From Paramicrobacterium chengjingii (GTDB lineage Bacteria; Actinomycetota; Actinomycetes; Actinomycetales; Microbacteriaceae): a stretch of DNA of 64,000 nt. The notes under the pieces were generated by a model. It was not told where the DNA came from. It worked only from the letters and a program-made list of their open reading frames with translations, and did no database searches. Below, one piece after another: positions 25,938-34,055 of this stretch; position 1 is the stretch's first letter, and every line of letters begins with the position of its first letter. The position numbers and the translations under genes were made by a program. The DNA is taken from assembly GCF_011751765.2 (NCBI RefSeq), contig NZ_CP061169.1, positions 2,914,001-2,978,000 on the forward strand, read 5' to 3'.

Positions 25938-27218
25938 CTAGAAGAACGTGCGAACGAGGTCGATGACGCGGTCGGACTCCGCCGATTCGACAACGGGGAG
26001 GTAGTGCCATTTGTCGAACGCGGTGCATGGGTGCGAGAGGCCGAGTGAGACGACGTCGCCGATCGCGACATCCTGATCGGTCAGCGTCAGGTAGCTGTGC
26101 TGGTCATTCATTGCCGAGATCTCTGCACCGACGAGTGCACGCCACGTCTGCCCAATGTCGGCGGCGACTCCGCGCGGAATCGGCAGGCCCTCATCAAACG
26201 GAAAGTCGCGCTTGCCCGCATCGATCAACGCGAGGCCCCGTTCGGGGTGTGAGACAACGCGAGCGATGCCTCGCATTGCGGAGCGAAGCGGGTTCGCAAC
26301 GTTGTCGCCCGCTTCATCGAGCGGCGAGATGCCGCGGTAGAAGCCGTCGTCGTGGGTGATGTACGCGCCAGATCTCAAAGTCCAGTGCGTGCGCGCGTCG
26401 TCGGTCATTGCACCCGCGTAGACGTCGGCGACGATGTCGAAGTAGGCGCTGCCTCCCGCCGTCACGTAGATGTCACCATCGTCGTAAAGGTCGCCGAGTG
26501 CTCGATGCAGCTCAACCTGGCGCTCAAGGTAGCGGCGCACGGCGTCGACAGAATGCGCTGAGCGGTCATGGCCGAGGCTTCCCTCGTATCCGCCAACTCC
26601 GGCAAGCCGGACGACACCGGATGCCGCGGCACGCCGCGCCACAGCAATCGCCTCGTCGACCGTGCGCGCTCCTGTGCGGCCGCCGACTTGGCCGAGCTCA
26701 ATGCACACATCGATCGGGCGGTCGAGGGTGACACCCGCGAGCGCCTGTTCCATCGCGTCGATCGTCGCGGCCGAGTCAACCCAGCAGACAAAGCGAAACG
26801 CCGGGTCGGCAAGCTCTGCGGCGAGATAGCGCAGCGAGCGCTCGTCAACGACTGAATTGGCTAACATGATTGAGCTCAACCCGAAGGTGCGCGCCGTGCG
26901 CACTTGCGCCATTGTGGCGAGCGTGATGCCCGTGCATCCGGCATCGAGCTGCCGCTGCCAGAGTGCGGGCGCCATCGTCGTCTTTCCGTGCGGCATCAGC
27001 TCGAGCCCGCGCGTGACCGTCCACTCGCGCATCACATCGAGGTTGCCCTGCATCGCCTGATCGTCGAGTGCGATGATCGGAGTCCAGAACTCACTGAGCC
27101 GCGGTTCACTGTCAAGAAACTCGCGAACAGTGAGGCCGAACGCCCGCGCGGGAATGCCCTTGTCTCGGGCGGAGAGCCGCTCGCTGCCCAGGTCGTCGAG
27201 AAGAAGCGATGTCGTCAT
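25938..27218 (-). CDS. PLP-dependent D-serine dehydratase/D-threonine aldolase-like enzyme
   Basis: 426 aa with an alanine-racemase-type N-terminal barrel. The PLP lysine is in MPHGKTTM (K79). The C-terminal HPC (H396, C398) matches the HxC zinc ligands of eukaryote-type D-serine dehydratases. The reaction is probably loss of water and ammonia from a D-configured beta-hydroxy amino acid. Its divergent partner genes are a sugar-acid kinase and KDPG aldolase, so D-glucosaminate, giving 2-keto-3-deoxygluconate, is an attractive substrate; simple D-Ser or D-Thr remain possible. First gene of the minus-strand operon. Confidence 0.8.
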   Translation of the reverse strand: MTTSLLLDDLGSERLSARDKGIPARAFGLTVREFLDSEPRLSEFWTPIIALDDQAMQGNLDVMREWTVTRGLELMPHGKTTMAPALWQRQLDAGCTGITLATMAQVRTARTFGLSSIMLANSVVDERSLRYLAAELADPAFRFVCWVDSAATIDAMEQALAGVTLDRPIDVCIELGQVGGRTGARTVDEAIAVARRAAASGVVRLAGVGGYEGSLGHDRSAHSVDAVRRYLERQVELHRALGDLYDDGDIYVTAGGSAYFDIVADVYAGAMTDDARTHWTLRSGAYITHDDGFYRGISPLDEAGDNVANPLRSAMRGIARVVSHPERGLALIDAGKRDFPFDEGLPIPRGVAADIGQTWRALVGAEISAMNDQHSYLTLTDQDVAIGDVVSLGLSHPCTAFDKWHYLPVVESAESDRVIDLVRTFF

Positions 27219-27240
27219 CGTGGTGCCTACTCACATAGTG

Positions 27241-27257
27241 TGTGCATTTTCTGCACA
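27241..27257. promoter_or_regulatory. Predicted regulator dyad, site 1
   Basis: TGTGCA-N5-TGCACA, a perfect inverted repeat 23 bases upstream of the PLP-enzyme ATG. It has the same TGCA-N5-TGCA core as the dyad at 27329. Confidence 0.65.
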
Positions 27258-27261
27258 AGGT

Positions 27262-27279
27262 GTTGCGTACAAAGGCAAC
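27262..27279. promoter_or_regulatory. Possible third regulator dyad
   Basis: GTTGC and GCAAC are inverted copies around eight bases, lying just beyond site 1. The arms match those of the dyad at 27329, but the spacing differs by one base, so it may be a weaker site. Confidence 0.4.
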
Positions 27280-27328
27280 GGTAACCGCGCACAATGGACT
27301 CGTGCAACTCGCCAATCATTTGTCGAGT

Positions 27329-27345
27329 GTTGCATATATTGCAAC
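27329..27345. promoter_or_regulatory. Predicted regulator dyad, site 2
   Basis: GTTGCA-N5-TGCAAC, a perfect inverted repeat about 40 bases upstream of the kinase ATG. With the site at 27241 it brackets the divergent promoter region. The IclR protein encoded in the adjoining operon is the likely ligand. Confidence 0.65.
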
Positions 27346-27385
27346 GCTAATTGCATACGGCGCACAACCTGTGCATTATTGTTTC

Positions 27386-28306
27386 ATGACTTCTGAGGCC
27401 GCTCCCCGCCTGATCACCATCGGCGAGACAATGGTTCTCGTCACTCCGGCATCAGCCGAACGGTTGGCTACCGCCACCGATTTTCGACTCGACGCGGGCG
27501 GCGCCGAGTCGAACCTCGCTTCGCACCTCTCCCACCTTGGCGTGCATGCCGCATGGGTGAGCGCCGTCGGCGACGATGCCCTCGGCAAGCGTCTCCGCAC
27601 CACCATCAGCGCCCGCGGCGTCGATACTCGGTGGGTGACATCGGATGCCGAGGCACCGACGGGCGTGTATTTCAAAGACCCGGGAAACGGCGTTCTCTAC
27701 TATCGCCGTGGCTCTGCAGCATCCCGAATGAGCCCCGACACTGTGCGAAGCATTCCCCTCGAGTCGTCCGAAATCGTTCATCTCACGGGAATCACCGCCG
27801 CGCTGTCGTCGAGCTGCGCCGCGCTTCTTGAGACGGTGTACGAGCGCGTAGCGTCGAGCGACGCGACGCTGAGCTTCGACGTGAATCACCGCGCTGCGCT
27901 GTGGCCGATCGACATCGCCTCCGCCACACTGCGCTCCCTCGCCAGCCGCGCCGACATCGTTTTCGTCGGGCTCGACGAGGCGCAGACGCTCTGGGGAACC
28001 GAAACGGCAGACGATGTTCGAGCAATTCTGCCCGAACCCGAGCGACTCATCGTCAAAGACGGCGAAATCGGTGCCACCGAGTTTCACCGCACAGCCGAAA
28101 CAGACGAGCGTGTCTTCGTCGCGACGACCCCGGCCGACGTCGTCGAAGCGGTGGGCGCCGGCGACGCGTTTGCCGCTGGCTATCTCGCGGCAGCGCTGCG
28201 TGGCGAAGCGGCATCCGATCGGCTGGCCGCAGGCCACACGCGAGCACGCCTCGTGCTGCAATCGACGAGCGACTACATCTCAGAGACGACCGAACAGAAG
28301 GGCTGA
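27386..28306 (+). CDS. PfkB-family sugar (2-keto-3-deoxygluconate-type) kinase
   Basis: 306 aa from the ATG at 27386; a longer frame to 27242 runs through the operator region. The start LITIGETMVLVTPAS is typical of KDG kinases, the GG motif DAGGAESNLASHLSHLG is present, and the C-terminal anion-hole/catalytic motif reads VVEAVGAGDAFAAGYL. It should phosphorylate a keto sugar acid to its 6-phosphate. No ribosome-binding site is visible, so a leaderless transcript is possible. The stop is 2 bases before the aldolase ATG. Confidence 0.88.
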   Translation: MTSEAAPRLITIGETMVLVTPASAERLATATDFRLDAGGAESNLASHLSHLGVHAAWVSAVGDDALGKRLRTTISARGVDTRWVTSDAEAPTGVYFKDPGNGVLYYRRGSAASRMSPDTVRSIPLESSEIVHLTGITAALSSSCAALLETVYERVASSDATLSFDVNHRAALWPIDIASATLRSLASRADIVFVGLDEAQTLWGTETADDVRAILPEPERLIVKDGEIGATEFHRTAETDERVFVATTPADVVEAVGAGDAFAAGYLAAALRGEAASDRLAAGHTRARLVLQSTSDYISETTEQKG

Positions 28307-28308
28307 CC

Positions 28309-28914
28309 ATGGCCGACAACACAGAATTCAATTCAATTTTCGCCGATGCCCCGCTCATGGCGATCATGCGGGGCATGGGCGTGGAGCGCAGTCTTAAAGT
28401 TGCTGCCGCCGCCTGGGACCTCGGCATCGACGTGGTCGAACTCCCGATTCAGACCGCAGACGACATCGACGCACTGCGAGCGGTCTCTGAAGCCGGTCGC
28501 GCCCGAGGCAAGCGCGTGGGCGCCGGAACCGTGGTCACCGTCGAGCACGTGGCTCAGGCCGCCGCCGCCGGTGCTGAATTCACGGTGAGCCCCGGCTTCG
28601 ACCCGGAGGTTGTGCGTGCCTCGACGGACGCGGGCCTTCCGGCTCTCCCCGGCGTCGCAACGCCAAGCGAGGTTCAGCTCGCCATGAAAGAAGGGCTCAC
28701 GTGGCTCAAGGCGTTTCCCGCCTCCCTGCTCGGCACATCGTGGTTCGGCGCCATGCGCGGACCGTTCCCCCGAGCGAAGTTCGTGGCGACAGGAGGAATG
28801 GATGCCGGAAACGCCGGTGACTTCCTCACCGCGGGAGTTCGTGTTGTCGCCGTCGGCTCGGCGCTCGAAGACGAGACACAGCTGCCGAAGCTCGCTGAGC
28901 TGCTGAAGCGCTGA
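28309..28914 (+). CDS. KDPG/KHG aldolase
   Basis: 201 aa, class I aldolase. DVVELPIQT carries the catalytic glutamate (E44), and WLKAFPAS the Schiff-base lysine (K134). It cleaves 2-keto-3-deoxy-6-phosphogluconate (or a related compound) to pyruvate and glyceraldehyde 3-phosphate. Directly behind the kinase, so the two form a kinase-aldolase module at the bottom of the predicted pathway. Confidence 0.9.
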   Translation: MADNTEFNSIFADAPLMAIMRGMGVERSLKVAAAAWDLGIDVVELPIQTADDIDALRAVSEAGRARGKRVGAGTVVTVEHVAQAAAAGAEFTVSPGFDPEVVRASTDAGLPALPGVATPSEVQLAMKEGLTWLKAFPASLLGTSWFGAMRGPFPRAKFVATGGMDAGNAGDFLTAGVRVVAVGSALEDETQLPKLAELLKR

Positions 28915-28916
28915 TC

Positions 28917-29360
28917 ATGACGGATGCCGCAGAAGGCAGCGCTGCTGACAGCATCCGTGCCCGCCTTGCTCATGTGGAAGCACGGCTCGCATACGAGATC
29001 GATGTCGTGGCAGCGCGTGCAGCGCAGGAACGTGGTGCTGTGTTGGTCGACACACGCAAGCAGGCTTCATGGGATCACGGCCACGTGACCGGGGCTCTTC
29101 ATCTGCCGACGAGCGACCTCGATCGGGATCTTGGTGGCATGTCGGCCGATCGCACGCTCATCGTTTATGGGTGGGGCCCGGGTTGCAACGGCGAGACGTA
29201 CACGGCGAAGGTTCTTCTCGAACGTGGATACGACGTGCGCGAGATGATCGGCGGCTACGAATACTGGGGGCGCAACGGGTTCCCCATCGAAGGTGTCGGG
29301 GCTGACGGCGAGATCGTCGACCTCACCCGCCCGGCCGATCCGCTCGTCACCGCCGAGTAG
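28917..29360 (+). CDS. Rhodanese-like domain protein
   Basis: 147 aa. VLVDTRKQASWDHGHVTGALHLP and the active-loop cysteine in YGWGPGCNGETYTA (C90) are typical of single-domain rhodaneses. It starts 2 bases after the aldolase stop, so it belongs to the same operon. Its task in the pathway is unclear: sulfur transfer, or protection from a reactive intermediate. Confidence 0.85.
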   Translation: MTDAAEGSAADSIRARLAHVEARLAYEIDVVAARAAQERGAVLVDTRKQASWDHGHVTGALHLPTSDLDRDLGGMSADRTLIVYGWGPGCNGETYTAKVLLERGYDVREMIGGYEYWGRNGFPIEGVGADGEIVDLTRPADPLVTAE

Positions 29361-29368
29361 CACTCCCG

Positions 29369-30034
29369 TTATACGTGCAGTCGCTTACCGAGCTCATGGC
29401 GGACGGTACGCCCTCCGACAAGCTGCAGCAGCACAAGCACGATCAGACTGAGCCCGCCGCAGATGATCGACGGCAACGCGTTCGTCACCCAGCCGAACGC
29501 CAGAAAGCCGATGGGCGCGAGTCCCAGCAGCACCGTCAATACGCTGTAGACGACGTGCTCGCCCGTCTCGATGCGCATGAGTCGGACGGTGATCAGCAGG
29601 GCGACAATGGACGACGCGCAGAGGATCGGCACCGCATACGTCAATGACCAGCCGGGCCACCCCGAGAGGTAGTCCCAGTAGACGCAGATGAGGCCGACGA
29701 TCACGACAAGGTAGACGGTGCTTTTCGCGAGATTGCGACGTTTGCGCACAGCCATCAGCACGACAAGCCACATGGCACTCAGCCCCAGCCAGACGGAGCG
29801 GATCATGCCCAGGCCGGTGAGCTCATGACTAAACAGCAGTTGGGCAGCGAACGACGCGAGGATGACGGCGAGAGAGGTGAAGAAGAGCACCCTCACCACG
29901 CGACGCCGCGAGAACGTCAACGGCACTGACGGCAGCGGACTCGCCGTTGCCTCGCCCGTGACCGGAGTTCCGCACAGTGGGCACCGACCCCAAGCCCCCT
30001 CGATGTCAACCGCGCATGCGTCGCAATGCCTCAC
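29369..30034 (-). CDS. Zinc-ribbon membrane protein (DUF6320-like)
   Basis: 221 aa from a GTG overlapping the stop of the upstream acyltransferase (GTGA). CDACAVDIEGAWGRCPLCG is a four-cysteine zinc ribbon; six hydrophobic segments follow. This family is often found next to condensation-type acyltransferases, as here. It may anchor or assist the acyltransferase at the membrane. The longer upstream reading frame is an artefact of the overlapping gene. Confidence 0.72.
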   Translation of the reverse strand: MRHCDACAVDIEGAWGRCPLCGTPVTGEATASPLPSVPLTFSRRRVVRVLFFTSLAVILASFAAQLLFSHELTGLGMIRSVWLGLSAMWLVVLMAVRKRRNLAKSTVYLVVIVGLICVYWDYLSGWPGWSLTYAVPILCASSIVALLITVRLMRIETGEHVVYSVLTVLLGLAPIGFLAFGWVTNALPSIICGGLSLIVLVLLQLVGGRTVRHELGKRLHV

Positions 30035-31467
30035 AATGCGGCCTCCGCGAGTTCCTCTTCGGTGACCCGCGCGGCGGCGACAGTGACGGCGACCCCACGG
30101 TCGGTGAGAAGCCGCGCGAACTCCTTGATGTGATCGGTCTCGACGAACGGAGACGTGAAACTGATCGTGAGCATTCCGGCATGACTCATGACGCAGATCT
30201 GCGGTCGCGCCGCTGATACGTGAAACAACATGCGTCCCACGTGTGCATCGACGGATTCGGGAAGACTCACGCGGCCCAGGTTTGAGACTGCGATGCTGAG
30301 ACCGCGGTTGTTGCCCCAATTGATCAGCCTCAGAATCACATCTTTGAGCGGCCTCGGTATGACCCTCAAGACAAGCAGACCCTCAAGCCGAATGAACTGG
30401 CGCAGCGTCTTCTCCAACGCCTCGGGACTGACCTTCGGGCCGAACTGAGCATCGAGCTGTTTGCAGATTGTCCCCACATCGTCGGCGCTCTCGCCGTAGG
30501 TGTGGTGCACCCGCACCGTTGCGAAAAAGTTGCGAGGCGATGTCGAGGGGAAGAATTGGCGCAGGTTGACGGGCGCCGATGCCGACAGGGTGCGGGCTTT
30601 GCCCAGGTCGCCCGCCGACAAACGAATGGATTCGAAGAACAACGCCGTCAAAAACATCGTCAGTGGGACTTCTTCAGCGCGCGCGAGGTTCAGCACGTCG
30701 TGCGCGGGCATCGTGAGTTCGACGGCACGCGTCCGGTTGTCCGGGGTGCGGGTTCCTCTGACGCGGTACACCTTCTTCTCCGGCAGATGGAAGAACCTGC
30801 CGACACGTCGAGGCACCCCCAGCGCCGGCCGGGCCCGGCTGTTCCTGAAGTCCGACTCCGACGCTGGTGCTTCGTGGCGACGCCGGCGGCGAAAATAATG
30901 CGCGAAGCTGTCGGCGACAAGACCGTGTGTCGGCTCTGCGCTCTCATCGGCCGGCGTGTGTGCGTCGCGCTGTGCGAGGTCGTCAGGAGCGACGGGCCCG
31001 GCACCGGACGGGTCTGGCGATGTCGGCTGTTCTGGGTAACGTAATGCGCCGTAGCTTGTCACGAGGTCAGTGAGAAACCATAAGGCGCCGGTGCCGTCGG
31101 ACAGGGCGTGGAAGATCTCGAGGATGACGCGCTGGCGATGATGCATCACTCGGAAGAGCAGGTTGCGCCGGTCCGCCTGGTAGATGGGAGAACAGGTGTG
31201 CTGCCGATCGCCAGTGACGCGCGGGCGCAGGTCGCTGTCTTGAAGGTAGTACCAGAACACGCCTCGACGCAGCACGGCATGGTAGAGGGGGTAACGGTCG
31301 TACGTCGCATCCAGAGCCTTCTGCAACAGCACCGGATCCACGTCATGATCCATCTCGGCGCTGATACGGAACACCTTGGGATCGGAGTCGCTCCGCGCGG
31401 CAAGAAAGATGTTTGACGCGTTGTCGAGCCGCACCCAGTTGCGTCGCGTCCAGTCCCCGCGGCTCAC
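30031..31467 (-). CDS. Condensation/WS-DGAT-like acyltransferase
   Basis: 478 aa. The motif HALSDG (H120, D124) is the HxxxD catalytic site of CoA- or carrier-dependent acyltransferases (condensation, alcohol acetyltransferase, Pap and WS/DGAT superfamily). The second half has the RVHHTYG and late SNLGRVSLP segments seen in these folds. It overlaps the hydrolase gene upstream and the zinc-ribbon gene downstream by 4 bases each, so the three form one translationally coupled operon. It probably makes an acyl ester of an alcohol or lipid; substrate unknown. Confidence 0.75.
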   Translation of the reverse strand: MSRGDWTRRNWVRLDNASNIFLAARSDSDPKVFRISAEMDHDVDPVLLQKALDATYDRYPLYHAVLRRGVFWYYLQDSDLRPRVTGDRQHTCSPIYQADRRNLLFRVMHHRQRVILEIFHALSDGTGALWFLTDLVTSYGALRYPEQPTSPDPSGAGPVAPDDLAQRDAHTPADESAEPTHGLVADSFAHYFRRRRRHEAPASESDFRNSRARPALGVPRRVGRFFHLPEKKVYRVRGTRTPDNRTRAVELTMPAHDVLNLARAEEVPLTMFLTALFFESIRLSAGDLGKARTLSASAPVNLRQFFPSTSPRNFFATVRVHHTYGESADDVGTICKQLDAQFGPKVSPEALEKTLRQFIRLEGLLVLRVIPRPLKDVILRLINWGNNRGLSIAVSNLGRVSLPESVDAHVGRMLFHVSAARPQICVMSHAGMLTISFTSPFVETDHIKEFARLLTDRGVAVTVAAARVTEEELAEAAL

Positions 31468-32447
31468 GTAGCCGCCTCCTGGCCGGGGCTCTCGGCATCG
31501 GCATCATTCTCGTCGGACGCGAGGTGATCGTCGAGAAACGCGTTGATCACCGCGTAGGCCTCCCGCACCGGCCGTGAGAACCGTGGCAACTGGATAAACC
31601 CGTGCAATGCCCCGCGCACGCGGTGAATCCGCACGATGTTTCCTGCCCGGGCGAGTGCGCGACCGTACGCTTCACCTTCATCGCGCAGAAGGTCAAGCTC
31701 CGCCGTCACCACGAGAGTCGTCGGCTGCCCAGAAAGATCCGTCGACTCCAGAGGAGCTACGAGCGGATCTTTGCGCCGTTCTGGGTCAGGCACGTACATA
31801 TCGAAATAATCCTGCACTTCGGCGCTGGTGAGTCTGAGATCTTCACCGTGCTCACGCACCGAGGCGAACGGAGATGTTGCCAGAGCGTGGTCCCAGTGCG
31901 TGACGGGATAGAGCAGGATCTGCCGTCCAGCGCCTCGGTGACCTTGTTGGCGGAGTTTGAGGGAGAGAGCGGCGGCGAGATTGCCCCCGGCAGAGTCTCC
32001 CACCAGCACGATGTTCGCCGCATCGGCGATGCCCGCGCGCTGAGGGTTCTCCAGCAGCTGCTCGACGATCCCGAAGCAATCGTCGAGACCTTCGGGGAAG
32101 GGATGCTCCGGCGCGAGCCGGTAGTTGACCGAGGCCACGGCGCAGCCTGTGAGGTCGGCTATCGTGGCACACGCCGGCGTGTACGTCTCAATGTCGCCTG
32201 TGACCCAACCACCGCCGTGGAAGAAAAGAAGAACATCGTCACGCCGCCGCTCCTTCGGCTGAAAGACGCGAACAGAGACCGAGCGTCCCCCGGCATCGGC
32301 GACGGTCTGCCTATATGGCGTACGGCGCCACGGCATCGACATGACGGCGAGTCGACGTTGGAAGCGCCGGACCTTGCCGTAGTCCTCGCGCATGTTGATC
32401 CGCGGGGCGGCGAACAGCCCGAGGAAAGCCCGCGTCAGCCGGTTCAT
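31464..32447 (-). CDS. Alpha/beta hydrolase (HSL-type esterase)
   Basis: 327 aa if started at the ATG at 32445-32447; another ATG at 32486 would add 13 residues and neither has a strong ribosome-binding site. HGGGW (from H77) forms the oxyanion hole, GDSAGGN holds the nucleophile (S152), and ALHGF the catalytic histidine. This is the hormone-sensitive-lipase group. As the first gene of the acyltransferase operon it may process the donor or hydrolyse the product. Confidence 0.85.
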   Translation of the reverse strand: MNRLTRAFLGLFAAPRINMREDYGKVRRFQRRLAVMSMPWRRTPYRQTVADAGGRSVSVRVFQPKERRRDDVLLFFHGGGWVTGDIETYTPACATIADLTGCAVASVNYRLAPEHPFPEGLDDCFGIVEQLLENPQRAGIADAANIVLVGDSAGGNLAAALSLKLRQQGHRGAGRQILLYPVTHWDHALATSPFASVREHGEDLRLTSAEVQDYFDMYVPDPERRKDPLVAPLESTDLSGQPTTLVVTAELDLLRDEGEAYGRALARAGNIVRIHRVRGALHGFIQLPRFSRPVREAYAVINAFLDDHLASDENDADAESPGQEAAT

Positions 32448-32517
32448 AGGCGAGCGGTCGTGTCGGCAACGGGCTGGTGCATGCACTCAGCGTAGAGGGC
32501 ATGCTCGTGATGTCGAA

Positions 32518-33309
32518 CTACTGCGCGACAAACCACGGCTGGTGCGCGGCTACCTTCGTGTGCAGCCCGGCGTCGGCGAGCTGCTGCTTCACACGCTCAC
32601 GCTGCTTGATACTCGCCACACCGATGATGCTCAGTGCCGACACCGGCACCTCTCCGCGCACGAGAGCTTCGGCAACCAGCTTCAGCTCGCCGCTGTCGTC
32701 AAGGGCGACGCGCGCGAGCATCCGATCTGCTTGATCTGGTTCGCTCGCAAAACGGGTGAGCCCTGCTGCAGCGTCTCCGTCGGCGATCACTATGTCGCCG
32801 TCTGCGGCACGAATGCTCGCCACCGTCGCCACGAGCATCACATAGTCGGTGGGTGAGGTGCGCACAATGTCGGAAGCGAGACGAACGTTGGGTTCACGGG
32901 AACGGATGCTGCCCCACACCGAGGCGTCGGGCGAGAGAAAGAAGGGCACATACGCCGACACGGCAGCATCGTCGATCATGATGCGCCGACGAGCGGCACG
33001 GTTCTCTTCACTGGAGAGCGCGACCTCTGCCCCCTCGGTTCGATCTGCGTCATGCAGCAGATCGTCGCAAAGGATGCTTCCCCCAGCGAGAATCGCAGGC
33101 AGGTTGCGCGTGTGCGTGACGTGATACAGACGTTGCTGATCGACGCGCACCGGCTTGCCCTGCTTCTTTGAGCCGCGATTCACCGAATTCGACTGTGTCG
33201 TTCGGGTTGCTGTCGTGACTCTCGTCGCGACGATCTTCTCGGGGACCTTCGGTGGATTGCAGACCGCACACAGCTCGGGTTCGAAGCCGTGCCTACATTC
33301 GTCGCTCAA
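32518..33309 (-). CDS. DarT-like ADP-ribosyltransferase with zinc-type N-terminus
   Basis: 263 aa. A short metal-binding-like segment CRHGFEPELCAVC (C5, H7, C14, C17) precedes a basic linker and a DUF4433/DarT domain: LYHVTHTRNLPAILAGG (H63, T65 for NAD binding), VPFFLSPDASVW, and VAEALVRGEVP with E214 in the place of the catalytic glutamate. DarT enzymes ADP-ribosylate thymidine in single-stranded DNA. The antitoxin DarG, a macrodomain protein normally adjacent, is not encoded here. It could be a different branch with another substrate. Confidence 0.75.
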   Translation of the reverse strand: MSDECRHGFEPELCAVCNPPKVPEKIVATRVTTATRTTQSNSVNRGSKKQGKPVRVDQQRLYHVTHTRNLPAILAGGSILCDDLLHDADRTEGAEVALSSEENRAARRRIMIDDAAVSAYVPFFLSPDASVWGSIRSREPNVRLASDIVRTSPTDYVMLVATVASIRAADGDIVIADGDAAAGLTRFASEPDQADRMLARVALDDSGELKLVAEALVRGEVPVSALSIIGVASIKQRERVKQQLADAGLHTKVAAHQPWFVAQ

Positions 33310-33363
33310 GTGAACCTTTCATCCATCGGCCGCGTGGCTTCTCCGGACGACCGGAAACCAAGG

Positions 33364-34011
33364 TTACGCCCCATGCCGGGGTACACGCGACTCGGCTTCT
33401 GGAGCACGAAGGCGCAGGACACGTCCGAAGATGGCGCTGACCGGCCAACTCAGTACGAGAATGAACAGTGCGTAGTAGTTCACCACAGGGAAAAGTACAC
33501 CGACGATTCCCGCGATGAAGAACAAAACCGTCGTTCCTGCGCTGCTGGCAAGCACGGACAACGGCAGCCGGTCGTCTGGGTTCTCGTTCTCAGAACCCCG
33601 GATCACGACGACGAGCAACGTCAACATGAGGCTGCTCATGCCCATCGTCGCGATGTAAAAGCCGATCACCGCAGGTTCGACGGCAAAGTTCGCGGTCATG
33701 GCCGTGGGAAGCGGCATAATGACCACGGTCAAGGACCACAGGATGGTGAGAGTCAGGATGCGCGGTGAATACGTGCGCAGATGCTCAAAGATGCGGTGAT
33801 GACCAACCCAGAGCCGTGCGATCACGGCGAAGCTGATGAGAAAACTTCCGAGCTGCCCCCAATGTTCGCCGAAGAACTCGGCAAACGTCGACCCCGAGTT
33901 GATGTCGTCTGAAGCCGCGTCGACGAGCGGAAGAATGAGGAGGGTGATCGCGATGGCCACGATCGCGTCTGTGAACGCCGCCAGCCTTTCTGGGCCCTGT
34001 TTCGTCGCCAT
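33364..34011 (-). CDS. TMEM175/DUF1211-family potassium channel-like protein
   Basis: 215 aa with six hydrophobic segments. RLAAFTDAIVAIAITLLILPL is the first helix, with an FTD in place of the FSD signature that lines the pore in bacterial TMEM175 channels. Likely a potassium-selective leak channel. It lies 54 bases upstream of the DarT-like gene on the same strand. Confidence 0.8.
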   Translation of the reverse strand: MATKQGPERLAAFTDAIVAIAITLLILPLVDAASDDINSGSTFAEFFGEHWGQLGSFLISFAVIARLWVGHHRIFEHLRTYSPRILTLTILWSLTVVIMPLPTAMTANFAVEPAVIGFYIATMGMSSLMLTLLVVVIRGSENENPDDRLPLSVLASSAGTTVLFFIAGIVGVLFPVVNYYALFILVLSWPVSAIFGRVLRLRAPEAESRVPRHGA

Positions 34012-34055
34012 GCGCCAAGATTACTCCTGCCCGCACCCGCAGCGATCCACAGGGA

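Noticed and set aside
25901..26071. N-terminal extension of the deacylase frame.
   Set aside because: Runs into the upstream PLP gene in another frame; the ATG at 25900 has a good ribosome-binding site.
27242..27385. N-terminal extension of the sugar kinase.
   Set aside because: Covers the operator dyads and has no family similarity; the kinase fold starts at 27386.
32518..34011. DarTG toxin-antitoxin pair formed with the neighbouring gene.
   Set aside because: The neighbour is a six-helix TMEM175-type channel, not a macrodomain protein.
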